Assembly (NCBI GenBank): GCA_963669155.1
Contig: OZ022596.1
Span: 9,978,353 to 10,042,352 of the forward strand
Direction: 5' to 3'
DNA from: Arbacia lixula
Lineage: Eukaryota > Echinodermata > Echinoidea > Arbacioida > Arbaciidae
Length of the DNA: 64,000 nt
Shown here: positions 1 to 10,802 of the stretch, piece after piece
Numbering within the stretch: position 1 is the stretch's first letter
Layout of the letters: every line of letters starts with the position of its first letter
Notes under the pieces: model-generated
The model's database searches: none
What the model was told of the DNA's origin: nothing
What the model saw: the letters and a program-made list of their open reading frames with translations, nothing else
Translations under genes and position numbers: made by a program

Positions 1-2391
1 CCAACTTTTAAGACACACCAAGAGTTCTTTGAAAGGGGTTCTGTAAAATTATGTGGATGTGAAATACAAAATGTGAGGTCAATTGTGTGTACCAATCAAA
101 GTGTTTTTGAAATAAACGCTGCCGCAATTGATGAAGCACAAGAGCACTTAAACAAATTTGGTCCACAAGAAGATGCTTGGGGTCTTCTGTGTCCAGAAAC
201 TGAAGTAGAGCGACTTGAACATACGAGAGAGAGTGTAGACTTAGAAGATTGTGATGGAGACCTTGATATCCCTGATTTAAAACGTGAGCCAAAAAAAGAT
301 GATTATAGCATAGAATTTCGATCAACAAAAATATCTAAACAAGATGGACATTCTTTGATGAGGTCTTTGAATGAAAAGCAACAGAGTGTGTTTTATAAAG
401 TACGTCAATGGTGTTTAGATACAGTGAATGGAAAAGTGGTGGAACCTTTTCATATATTCATAACTGGTGGTGCTGGCACTGGAAAGAGTCATTTGGTTAA
501 ATCCATTTACTATGAAGTAAGTCGTATACTAGCCAGAATGTTACACCATCCTGATGATGTCTCAGTACTGAAAGTGGCTCCTACTGGAGTAGCTGCATAC
601 AATATCAATGGCCATACGATACACAGTGTTCTTTCAATTCCAATTAACGCACAGATGCCCTATCAGCCACTTAGTGAAGAGAAAATAAGTGTCCTTAGAA
701 ATAAACTAAGTCAATTGCAAATTTTAATCATCGATGAAATATCAATGGTCGATCAAAAGTTGATGTACTATATCCATAGTCGACTCCGTCAAATAAAACA
801 ATCCCGTAATCAAACTGCTTTTGCTGGTGTTTCGGTTATAGCTGTGGGAGATATGTATCAATTACCTCCTGTATTTGGAAATTCTTTATATAATGACACA
901 CTCGAAGGTGGATTGTGGAATGATAATTTCAAGAAAGTAGAACTGGAGGACATTATGAGACAGAAAGACGATATTGAATTTGCCCATCTTCTGAACAGAT
1001 TACGTGTTAAAGAACATGCCGATATTTTGTGTGATGGAGACATAGCCATGCTTACATCTCGTGAAACTGGTGAAGAATGTGCAAATGTTCTCCACATATA
1101 TTCAAGTAACAAAGAAGTAGATGCTTGGAACAAGAAATTATTGCATAAAAAATGTGATGATGTGATATGTATAAAAGCAGAGGACACTGAGAAAGACGCT
1201 AGAAATGGAAATAAAATCCGTGAAAAACCTTGTACAAGAAAAAAAAACCAATTGCCTAATTATTTATGGATTGCTGTTAATGCTAGAGTCATGTTGATAA
1301 AGAACATTGATGTAAACAAAGGCCTTACAAATGGATGTTTTGGTAATGTAGTAGAAATAATATGGGATCAGACAAAGTTTAAACCAGTTTGCATTCGAGT
1401 TGATTTTGACAAAGCTGATGTTGGTATTCATTCAATTAAATTGTCTCAAGAGTCAATTGGTAAGAAAATTATAAGGCAACAATTTCCTCTTAAACTTGCT
1501 TATGCATGTACCATTCATAAAGTACAAGGTTTGACATTAGATAAAGCTGTTGTGTCATTAAAAACTATTTTTCAATCTGGACAAGCATATGTTGGGCTCA
1601 GTCGGGTTACTTCCTTATCTGGACTTGTCATAGAAAATTTTGATCAAAAACGCATACACTGTAATCCACAAATCAAAGAAAGCATGGATAAAATGACTCC
1701 TTTTATCGAGGAAAGCACTTCGGAAGATGTCAATGTTCACAATTTCTCGTTGATCATGCAAAATATACAGGGTTTGAAACAGCACTTTATAGATTTCAAA
1801 TCCCAGTGTCAATTTTTAAATACAGATTTTATATGTTTTACAGAAACATGGATAAACAATGAGAATATTTTGGATGTTCTTATAGACAACTTTAGATTTT
1901 ATCATCAGCCACGACATCTTTCATACTGCAATTCTGGTGATGGAAAGCAATTCAAAGAACAATCACATGGAGGTGTTGCAATGTATATCAAGCATGCACA
2001 TGTATCTAGATTAAAGATTCCTGTTGACAACTTGGAATTTATTGCAGTTCTTATAACAAATCCCATATCTGTTGTTATTTCAGTTGTATATCGACCTCCA
2101 TTATATAGCATGAAATCATTCTGTCAATGTCTAGACAATCTACTTAACGAATTACACAAAAGAAGCACGAGATGCATTGTAATGGGCGATTTTAATGAGG
2201 ATTTGTTTAAAGACTCTTCACAAGTCATGAAACTAATGTGTAATAAAGGATATAAACAGCATGTTTCAAGTGCTACAACTGAGAATGGAACTTTGATTGA
2301 TCATGTATACAGCAAAGGATTAGATTCAGTGGAAACAGAAGTTGTTAGTACATATTACAGTTATCATGAAGCTGTTAAGATTCTATTTTAG
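1..2391 (+). CDS. Helentron (Helitron-type transposon) protein, C-terminal part: PIF1-like helicase plus AP-type endonuclease; 5' partial
   Basis: The frame is open from base 1 to the TAG at 2389-2391, about 796 codons. The first ATG-like codon near 73 is really GTG and is internal, so the true start lies outside the window. Seen: Walker A GGAGTGKS (~466-489), Walker B IIDEIS (~727-744), motif GDMYQLPP (~847), and the C-terminal helicase motifs ACTIHKVQG (~1505) and YVGLSR (~1585). From ~1738 an endonuclease/exonuclease/phosphatase fold follows: QNIQG, FTETW, YRPP, GDFNEDL, LIDHVYSKG and a terminal SYHEAV. Helicase fused to an AP-like endonuclease is typical of Helentrons, whose N-terminal HUH replication initiator would lie to the left. 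The helicase would unwind DNA during rolling-circle transposition. No internal stop is present, so this part could be recent or functional. It is not host PIF1, because of the fused endonuclease. Confidence 0.88.
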   Translation, partial: PTFKTHQEFFERGSVKLCGCEIQNVRSIVCTNQSVFEINAAAIDEAQEHLNKFGPQEDAWGLLCPETEVERLEHTRESVDLEDCDGDLDIPDLKREPKKDDYSIEFRSTKISKQDGHSLMRSLNEKQQSVFYKVRQWCLDTVNGKVVEPFHIFITGGAGTGKSHLVKSIYYEVSRILARMLHHPDDVSVLKVAPTGVAAYNINGHTIHSVLSIPINAQMPYQPLSEEKISVLRNKLSQLQILIIDEISMVDQKLMYYIHSRLRQIKQSRNQTAFAGVSVIAVGDMYQLPPVFGNSLYNDTLEGGLWNDNFKKVELEDIMRQKDDIEFAHLLNRLRVKEHADILCDGDIAMLTSRETGEECANVLHIYSSNKEVDAWNKKLLHKKCDDVICIKAEDTEKDARNGNKIREKPCTRKKNQLPNYLWIAVNARVMLIKNIDVNKGLTNGCFGNVVEIIWDQTKFKPVCIRVDFDKADVGIHSIKLSQESIGKKIIRQQFPLKLAYACTIHKVQGLTLDKAVVSLKTIFQSGQAYVGLSRVTSLSGLVIENFDQKRIHCNPQIKESMDKMTPFIEESTSEDVNVHNFSLIMQNIQGLKQHFIDFKSQCQFLNTDFICFTETWINNENILDVLIDNFRFYHQPRHLSYCNSGDGKQFKEQSHGGVAMYIKHAHVSRLKIPVDNLEFIAVLITNPISVVISVVYRPPLYSMKSFCQCLDNLLNELHKRSTRCIVMGDFNEDLFKDSSQVMKLMCNKGYKQHVSSATTENGTLIDHVYSKGLDSVETEVVSTYYSYHEAVKILF

Positions 2392-2856
2392 ATTTATATC
2401 ATATAGTGAATTTACTGACAACTACATGTACAAGAATTAATAGTCAAGTGCAACTTGATTTATATTGATATACAAAGAAAATTATAAGACAACCATGAGA
2501 AATAGATAAAGAAATAGATATAACATAGACATTTAAACACAAAGATTTACTGTAAGAATGCACATTGGAAAGAAAGATAACAGACAAATGAACAAGCAAA
2601 CCATTGTGCTAGTAATTGAATTATGTATTTTTGTATTAATGATGAGCACATACATGCATGTATTTTACGCATTAATGTCACTTTTCATTTTAGTTGTTCT
2701 CATGTTGTAAAATTGAATTGTAATTTTGAATTAAGTTTGCTGCTATTTATTTTTTATCTCCAAATTACCTGATACAACAGAGTGTTTTGTTAGTAATGAC
2801 CTATAAACGATAGATGTGTGATCCATTCCATTTTTGTTATTTTTGCAATGAGAACT
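2392..2856. other. AT-rich non-coding stretch after the Helentron ORF
   Basis: No open frame or RNA gene is seen. It is probably the 3' flank of the Helentron, but I could not place a convincing terminal hairpin or CTRR end. Confidence 0.4.
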
Positions 2857-3177
2857 ATTTCTTAAAGCACCAGCACTGATACATGTAGCTAGTATAATCA
2901 TTAATTGTCAAAGTAGTATTGTTGTACTGCTAGTACACTAAGAAGACAATCACCAGTTTAATGACTGTACAGTAATGTATTTATATGACAATTAATAAAT
3001 GTATGCATGTTTGCTTAAAATCTTCTTTTCATTCTGATCAAGTTCAGTTATATTGATAGATGGAAAGACAAGCGAAGGTACAACGTGTCTTGCATCGAGT
3101 ACTCCAGTGCTGACTTCACCTGTGACCCTGACCAGTGCTTTCCGTCTCAATGCCTCCTGTCCCATCATGTAGCATCC

Positions 3178-3278
3178 CTCTGAAAAATGCAACAAGGCAG
3201 GTGCTGTTCTAGTGGATCTCACTGCAGCTTACGACACAGTGTGGCATCATGGTTTGACACTAAAGCTTCTCCGCACCA
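3178..3278 (+). pseudogene. Stub of the same jockey-like LINE in repeat unit U1
   Basis: The left ~100 bases of the LINE of unit U2 (motif A, VDLTAAYDTVWH) recur here. They join directly to the uninterrupted unit sequence at CCGCACCATGTACCAG. CACCAT occurs both in the LINE and in the empty unit, so deletion or unequal exchange at this microhomology would explain the junction. Confidence 0.7.
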
Positions 3279-3846
3279 TGTACCAGTCCTCTGAACAGGT
3301 ACAGTGATCTAACACGCTGCTGTAAGGTTACACATAGCATGTGTTTTGTACCACCAAGACGTACAGAAGAATGCACTAAAAGATCGTATGAATGGATTAC
3401 TCCTTTCACATAATGACATGGTGCTCTTTGCATAGTTCTGGAGGCTTTAAGACAGAAAAAACACACCAAATAACACTAGAAGTAACAAATTATGGTCACC
3501 ACCTTTAGCTTTAATAAAAAGTAACATTTCTTAAAGCACCAGCATTGATAGGTAGTATAATCATTAAATGTCAAAGTAGTATTGTTGTACTGCTAGTACA
3601 CTAATAAGACAATAACCAGTTTAATCACTGTATGGTAAATTATTTATATGACATTTAATAAATGCATGCATGTTTGGTTAAAGTCTTGTATTCATTCCTA
3701 TCAACTTCACTTATATTGATAAATAGAAAGACAAGCGAAGGTACAACGTGTCTTGCATCGAGTACTCCAGAGCTGACTTCACCTTTGACCCTGACCAGTG
3801 CTTTCCATCTCAATGCCTCCTGTCCCATCATGTAGCATCCCTCTGA

Positions 3847-5219
3847 AAAATGCAACAAGGCAGGTGCTGCTCTAGTGGATCTCACTGCAGCTTACGACAC
3901 AGTGTGGCATCATGGTTTGACACTAAAGCTTCTCCGCACCATCCCAGACCCTCACCTAGTGCAGTTCCTCACAACAATTCTGGCGAACCGTAGCTTCATA
4001 GTCGAGACCAGCGATGGACAAAGTAGTCGGACACGCTGCCTACGGAACGGGGTGCCCTAGGGCTCAGTTCTGTCCCCCATGCTCTTCAATGTGTACATCA
4101 GCGACCTACCTTGCACAGCTTCACGACAGTATGGCTACGCAGATGACCTGGCACTGTTGTATACTGATAGGAGCTGCAACAATGTAGAGAGCGCGCTTAC
4201 AGCAGACATGGGGCTACTCACAGACTTCCTCAAGATGTGGAGACTTAAGCTAAGCGTTGCCAAGACTACTGCAACTGCCTTTCATCTCAACACAAAGGAA
4301 GCCAAGCGACAGATAACTGTTCTTTGTAACAGGACACCATTACCGAACAACCTCCACCCAACATACCTCGGGGTGAAACTGGCCCGTCAGCTGACGTACA
4401 GACGGCACCTCGAAGCCCAACGAGCAAAAGTATTGGCAAGGAACAACTTGCTGCGTTGCCTGGCTGGCAGAGCATGGGGTGCATCCACATCCACCCTTCG
4501 CACAGGAGCCCTAGCCCTGGTCTACAGCTCTGCTGAATATGCTGCGCAAGCGTGGTGCAGGAGTACCCACACCAAAAAGCTGGATCGTGTCCTGAATGAC
4601 ACCATGCGGCTCACCACGTCTCCGTCCTACACCGACAGATCTCCTCCTAGTCCTCGCTGGAATCGCACCACCAAGGCTACGACGTGACAACCTAATGGAC
4701 AAGCTCACAATCAAATCCCTTGCTGATGCTGAACACCTCCTATACAAAATCACGACTGAATCCCTGAACCTAGGCAACCAACGCCTCCAAACACGCCAAC
4801 CTTTCTCCCGTCATGCAGCTGCCCTCAGCAGATCCACCTTTAGTCGCTGCAAGAGTGGGAAAGGTGCTGGGAAAGGACGGCTCGTCCAAGGCAATTCACT
4901 GTCCCCCCCGGCATCAAAGCTTCTGCTGACTCGGACCTACCTCGGAGGAAGTGGGTCACACTGAACCGGCTATGGTCTGGGGTTGGGAGATTCAATGCCA
5001 GCATGTACCGATGGAAACTCAGGGATTCACTGGCATGCACCTGTGGTGCAGACAAGCAGACAACAGGTCATATCCTGTACCACTGTCCCGACCTCCAACC
5101 CCTTGACGGGATGACTGATCTGTAGTGCCCAAAAGACGCACAACTCAACTGGCTTACGCAGCTCCAAGAAATAGCTTGATGTTCTACTACCTCACAAGAA
5201 AGAAGAAGGAGAAGCCCTG
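3847..5219 (+). pseudogene. 5'-truncated, decayed jockey-like LINE reverse transcriptase
   Basis: Translation from 3851 gives a reverse transcriptase that starts inside the palm: VDLTAAYDTVWH (motif A), then GVP-stop-GSVLSPMLFN (motif B) with a TAG at 4058-4060 where Gln is expected. YADDLALL (motif C) and LSVAKTTATAFHLN follow. Near 4620 the frame shifts from the 4079-4687 frame to the 4596-4964 frame, where LRPTPTD and VLAGIAPPRLRR continue the thumb/connection region. The tail at ~4947-5125 reads LNRLWSGVGRFNASMYRWKL, then a C-x-C..H..CP motif, and ends with an A-rich tail near 5200. The element lacks the endonuclease and the start of the RT, as in 5'-truncated insertions. Flanks CCCTCTGAA and CCCTGTGAA look like an imperfect target-site duplication. 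It cannot be active. The exact LINE clade is uncertain. Confidence 0.82.
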
Positions 5220-6672
5220 TGAACAGGTACAGTGATGTAACACGCCGCTGTAAGGTTACACATAGCATGTGTTTTGTACCACCAAGGCATACAGAAGATT
5301 GCACAAAAAGATCGTATGAATGGATTACTCCTTTCACATAATGACAATGTGCTCCTTTTAATACTTCTGGAAAGTTCCAAACAGGAAAAAACACCAAATG
5401 ACACCAGTAGTATGAAATTATGGCCAGCACCCTTACTGTAATAAAGACTAACATTTCTTAAAGCACCAGCATTGAAATACATGTATAGTACAATCATTAA
5501 ATGTCAAAATAGTATTGTTGTACTGCTAGTACACTAATAGGACAATCACCAGTTTAATGACCGTACAGTAAATTATTTATATGACATTTAATAAATGTAG
5601 GCATGTTTTGTTAAAATCGTGTTTTCATTGTTATCATTTTACTTATATTGTTAGAAAGACAAGCGAAGGTACAACGTGTCTTGCATCGAGTAGTCCAGAG
5701 CTGACTTCACCTGTGGCCCTGACCAGTGCTTTCCATCTCAATGCCTCCTCTCCCACCATGTACCAGTCCTCTGAACAGGTACAGTGATCTAACACGCCGC
5801 TGTAAGGTTACACATAGAATGTGTTTTGTCCCACCAAGACGTACAGAAGAATGCACTGAAAGAATATGAATGGATTACTCCTTTCACTAAATGACATTTT
5901 GCTCTTTTCATAGTTCTGGAGACTTCAAGACAGAAAAAAACCACACCAAATAACACTAGTAGTATCAAATTATGGCCACCACCCTTAGCTGTAATAAAAC
6001 CTAACATTTCTTAAAGCACCAGCACTGATAGGTAGTATAATCATTAAATGTCAAAGTAGTATTGTTGTATTGCTAGTACACTAATAAGACAATAACCAGT
6101 TTAATCACTGTACGGTAAATAATTTATGACATTTACAGCATTGAAATATAGTACAATCATTAAATGTCAAAATAGTATTGTTGTACTGCTAGTACACTAA
6201 GAGGACAATCACCAGTTTAATGACCGTACAGTAAATGATTTATATGACATTTAATAAATGTATGCATGTTTGGTTAAAATGTTGTTTTCATTCTCATCAA
6301 CTTTACTTCTATTGATAAATAGAAGGACAAGCGAAGGTACAACGTGTCTTGCATCGAGTAGTCCAGAGCTGACTTCACCTGTGACCCTGACCAGTGCTTT
6401 CCATCTCAATGCCTCCTCTCCCACCATGTACCAGTCCTCTGAACAGGTACAGTGATCTAACACGCCGCTGTAAGGTTACACATAGCATGTGTTTTGTACC
6501 ACCAAGACGTACAGAAGAATGCACTTAAAGATCGTATGAATGGATTACTCCTTTCACATAATGATAATGTGCTCCTTTCATAGTTCTTGAGACTTCAAGA
6601 CAGAAAAAAAACACCAAATAAGACCAGTAGTATCAAATTATGGCCAGCACCCTTAGCTGTAATAAAAAGTAA

Positions 6673-7329
6673 GATTCCTAAAAATTTGTCTCCATTCCTT
6701 TTGTGCATTTGATAGTGTCATATGTGCCTTACACTACATAATGATCTCCATTCTTCATAATGCACTGCTGCATAACATCAAATTGATGAAATGTTAGAAA
6801 TTATTAAAACTTAGTGCCTTGTGATAATGATGCCTTTTTCTTTCATTACATGTTTAGTAAACATAACAATTCATGCACAATTCCAACACAGGTCATACCA
6901 GCGTATGTGCAGGTTCATGCTGATCAATGCCTACACCGGGTAGAGTCCTCTCACCTGGGGCCCCAGCACCTGTCCTCTTGACGTCCTCCCACGCACCATC
7001 CCTTAGCAACCTCTTCATCATGTAGAAACACATCTTCATGGAGGTTCGCCAACCTAGCTAGTTCCCAGTCCCTGGACACACACAAAAGCCTATCCAGCTG
7101 ACGGATGCCACTGAGGTAGTGGGTGACCAGAACTGACTATGTGCTCACAGACCAAGCCACTTGAATGTCAACATGCACCAATAGAGACACATCACCACAC
7201 ATGACCAGTCTACATTACGAGATAGAAGAACATTCTCCATCAATTCTTTGTTGCCATACTGCACATTTTCTTTACTGTTTATCAGCTTGTGTTTACATAA
7301 ACGTGTGGATAATAATCATGTCCATTACT
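6673..7329. other. Intergenic; GC-richer block at ~6890-7140
   Basis: No gene is recognised. The block 6890-7140 is clearly more GC-rich than its surroundings and stays open for ~45-50 codons in two minus-strand frames without any motif I recognise. It may be a worn fragment of a mobile element. Confidence 0.3.
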
Positions 7330-7720
7330 TTGTATAGTAATAATAATAATGACAATAATACGTAGAATTTAAATAGTGCACTTTCCATCTGAATTAGATG
7401 TTCAAGGAGCTACAGAGCAAATTAAAGAGGAAAAAGAAAACAAATAGAATACAAGTACGAACTTTACAACTTAAAACATATGGCTGTGTGTCAAAAAACA
7501 TCATTATACGGGTATGTTTGTCCTTGACCGTGGTCACTGACGTCAGGGTTTTCAAACTCTGTGAAAGAGAATTCCACAGGGTTGGCCCTGCGTTAGCAAA
7601 GCTCCGTTTTGCTCACAATTTCTTTGAACCGGGAACTTGCAAAAAGCCGGGTGTGGGGGATCTTAAGGTTTGTGAGGGCTGATAGTTGTGAATGAAAGAT
7701 TTATTGTAACTGGGGGAAGT
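7330..7720 (+). repeat. Dispersed repeat with (AAT)n start
   Basis: It begins with an AATAATAAT tract and a 'TTTAAATAGTGCACTTTCCATCTGA' type sequence, split here as TTTAAATAGTGCAC then TTTCCATCTGA. The 94-codon open frame at 7398-7682 has no domain I recognise. Shorter relatives of the opening ('TATATAGCGC' after AATAATAA) occur at ~47605 and ~55300. That suggests a retroelement 3'-end family, not a gene. Confidence 0.45.
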
Positions 7721-8862
7721 TCCATTGACAATATGAAAGACTGAAAGCACTATTTTTGCATATGAAGCCATATTTAAAAATGTCAATAACTTTCATGTCA
7801 AGTTCGCTATAGATGTTATGTATATTAACCACTGGTATTGGTGTCCTTTCTTGTATTTTCTAATACAATCAAGCATTCCACATGTTATTAGCATGTACTG
7901 TAAGAACTCCCAAAGTTTGCTTCAATTCATTGAGCTTCAAACCACCTGTTTACATGCAGACCTTTGGATATGTTGATTTGTCTTGTTAATACCATAGTAC
8001 AATATACTTATTGCTTCTCACTGTTGTATATATCGGACCGCTAAACAATATCGGACCGCTAAGCCTCTCACTAGAGTGAGCCTGAGCCGATTGTCTTGAC
8101 AGCATGCTCATGGAACGACACCACTTCGGTGCTATATTCTCTCTCCTGTGTTTCTTGTTCTATGCCACACTTTGTGTTTCATTATAAGGAGCGAGTTTCT
8201 TGGTTGTATTTTAAACACATCTAGTATTTATTTTTGGAGCCTCACGCTCTTTATGGTGAAAAGTCAGGAATGTGGATAGTTGTGATACTGCGACGCATCC
8301 AAGAGCAAGTTGCTTGATCGTGCCTATAACTTTGGCAGGTCGCAAGGTAATTTTCCTATGCAACCAAGTTCTTAGCTCACTCATACTATTGGTATGATTG
8401 AGCCCGCCGAGGTTTTTCGACCTTGCTTGGGTGGTGCATAGTCACATATTTTGTTGTAATTCAACTTGCCATCGGGGCATAATTATATATAATTATGGAG
8501 GTATACATAAGCACATTATATTTCGACATATTGATATTACATACTGTTTACTCTGTTGATTATTGTCTTAGCTGTTAATCATTCGTTTGGTTTTGTTTTT
8601 TGTTTTTGTTTTGTTTTTGTCTTTTTTTTTTAGTGTGTTTGCTTGTATTAGGCTTTCTTTGATTATTTCTTAAAGTACGTATTTGTATGTGATTTTTGTA
8701 CTCAGGTTCACCTTATACTGTATGTAAATTAAATAATGGACTTCATACTTACGTGTATTGAACCACATGTTAAAGGTTATCACAACTCACAAGCCATCAG
8801 CTTTCTGTTGATTCCTTATATTCATTGATTATAAAAGTTATGTATTTTTCCTTGTTACATGA
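7721..8862. other. No gene seen
   Basis: AT-rich DNA. A short tandem duplication of ATATCGGACCGCTAA lies at ~8030-8062 and a T-rich tract at ~8590-8632. No coding signal is seen. Confidence 0.4.
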
Positions 8863-9008
8863 ATTTAGAATTTCTCCTCACTAAAACCAGTACGGTAATA
8901 ACCTGTCCTGTTGATGACATAAAATAACAAGAAAGAGTGTGCAACATAGAATGCAGTGCATATCACAGGTTATTACCGTACGAGTTTTAGTGAGGAAAAA
9001 TTCTAAAT
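8863..9008. repeat. Foldback element with 44-nt arms
   Basis: Arms 8863-8906 and 8965-9008 are near-perfect reverse complements. The outer ends read ATTTAGAATT / AATTCTAAAT and the inner ends AATAACCTGT / ACAGGTTATT. The loop is ~58 nt. It looks like a small foldback MITE. Confidence 0.75.
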
Positions 9009-10236
9009 CGAGGTCAAATCGTGACATGTCATTTGACATATAATATACTGAATTTCATAAAACCTGGTTCAAGTGTGATATATGACAGGTAATATGACAG
9101 GTAATATATGATATATATGATATATGACAATTCTAATGTGGGTCAGAAAGATCACATCAAGATAAAATTGTAAATGCTGTTTAATTATGTGACGAATTGT
9201 GAAATATTAAACCAAAATATCACTTAATGTGGTACATTGATGATATATCACAATTCTCTGTTAATTAAGTCATACTTCACAACAAAATATCAAATTTTCC
9301 ATATATTAGACTGAAATTTTACTAAAAAAAAGATATTTGGGCAATAGGTCAGTATCTGCGCAGAAAGGCTGAAACATACCAGTATGTGCACTCTCAAATT
9401 TCTGTAGTTGATTAAACATGCATTTCCATAATACATGGCAAAACAGGCTGTAAAGATGTACATCTATTTTGATCCATGAATTCGACAGCATCTTTGATAT
9501 GCCTAAAATTTCATCCAGCTTGTGTAAAATATATTGGCAGGAATGGTACAGAAATAGACTATAGTGATTTCATAGAATTTATTATATTGTACGTATTAGT
9601 AGTAGGTGTTTAGAAAAAAAATACTCGTTTGAAAGTTAAAACATCAATTCGACCAAATCTAACTAAAATTTACACATCCAATAGGACCAGGATAATATGT
9701 CATAAATGCCATTATGTCATTTATTAAACTTTTGAAATATCCTGGAAGTAAAACGTGTTTATTAGTCTTTTTACAGTGTACATTCGTTATGAAATATTTA
9801 TTAACTTTGCCTGATATCAACATGATATTTTTGACCGGACATGCAGTATTTCCACTCGATCAAGTCCAACCCAGACAGAGAGCAAACAAAGTGTATAAAG
9901 TGTATGCATTTGCATGCATGAGTGTACATGCGTGTGTATGTGTTTGCATGTATGGGTGTCTGTACGCGTATGCGTTTGTTTGTCCCTGTGCGTGTGTGTG
10001 TGTGTTTGTGTGTGTACGTGTTTGTGTGTATGTATGTGTGTGGACGTGACATACACAATAGTAATAAACTATCCTAACTGCCAACTTCAAAGTCTACTCA
10101 ATACACTGTTTAATTAAATAAAACTGTTAATCAAATAATCATTGAGTTAGAAAAAAATTAAAAATACAATATAAAATGATTTAATATACTTTGGGATCAG
10201 CACCTAATGCAAAGACGGAAGTGCTTATACTATGTA
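9009..10236. other. No gene; GT-rich low-complexity stretch at ~9897-10048
   Basis: AT-rich sequence, then ~150 bp of degenerate TGTGTG/TGCATG repeats that create long artificial open frames on both strands. No gene is supported. Confidence 0.6.
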
Positions 10237-10365
10237 ATTGATCATTAAGTAAGATAAATTGGGGAGAGAAGAAATGGAAAAGAGCATCTCAAAGAGAAGG
10301 CCAAGTGAGGGAAAGAACAGAAGAAGGTGGCAAAAATCACATTGCAAATTGAATGACCCCACCCA

Positions 10366-10440
10366 AACCAGGATTCGAACCGGGGTTGCGCGTTCCTAAC
10401 AAATGGAACCTGAACTACTAGTAGTTTATCCACAAATCTT
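10366..10440 (-). repeat. tRNA-like (SINE head) copy 1, degenerate
   Basis: On the minus strand the Pol III B box reads GGTTCGAATCC exactly (10371-10381). The A-box side is decayed. It sits in partial unit U0. Confidence 0.55.
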
Positions 10441-10734
10441 TTCTTTCACTTAACACGTAATACACAAAAGGGGTTGCAATGATTTAGAAATATGGTGACA
10501 TCAATTCATTAGAAATCAAAGGCAGCACGCAGGAAAGAGACTTGCCTAAGTCGGCACATGCATGTAAGTGCTAACAACGTGTAATTAATAGTCATTTAAG
10601 ATAAAGGGGCGAGAAGAAAAAAATGGGAAAGAAAATATCAAGGAAAATGACGATGTGAGGGATTGAACAGAAGAAGCAGAAGTAGGTCGCAAAATATACA
10701 TAGCAAAAGGAATGAAAAACTGACCCTTCCCACA

Positions 10735-10802
10735 CCAGGACTCAAACCGGGAGCCTCACGTGCTTAAGACGTCGCCTTACCCATTAATTGAGCCACAAAT
10801 CC
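10735..10802 (-). repeat. tRNA-like (SINE head) copy 2
   Basis: Minus strand: an A-box-like TGGCTCAATTAATGG with a small insertion, and a B box GGTTTGAGTCC. It sits in unit U1. The D-stem does not pair properly, so it is not a working tRNA. Confidence 0.6.

Larger units (their letters stand above)
2857..6672 (+). repeat. Array of four ~0.55 kb tandem repeat units
   Basis: Four units each open with TTCTTAAAGCACCAGCA and end near TAATAAAA..TAACATTT. Approximate limits: U1 2857-3525, U2 3526-5452, U3 5453-6004, U4 6005-6672. Sizes are ~669, 1927, 552 and 668 bp. U2 is long because of a LINE insertion (~3847-5219). U1 keeps only a ~100-bp stub of that LINE. U4 contains an internal duplication of ~120 bp (6009-6131 and 6132-6250). 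Without these the basic unit is ~550 bp. Each unit holds a conserved ~124-bp segment (for example 6323-6446) preceded by AG and followed by CAG-GTACAG, which resembles an exon with splice sites. Confidence 0.8.

Noticed and set aside
73-75. Start codon of the Helentron protein at 73
   Set aside because: The codon is GTG and the frame stays open to base 1.
9714-10117. Several Cys/Val- and His/Thr-rich frames
   Set aside because: Artefacts of the GT-rich low-complexity tract on both strands.
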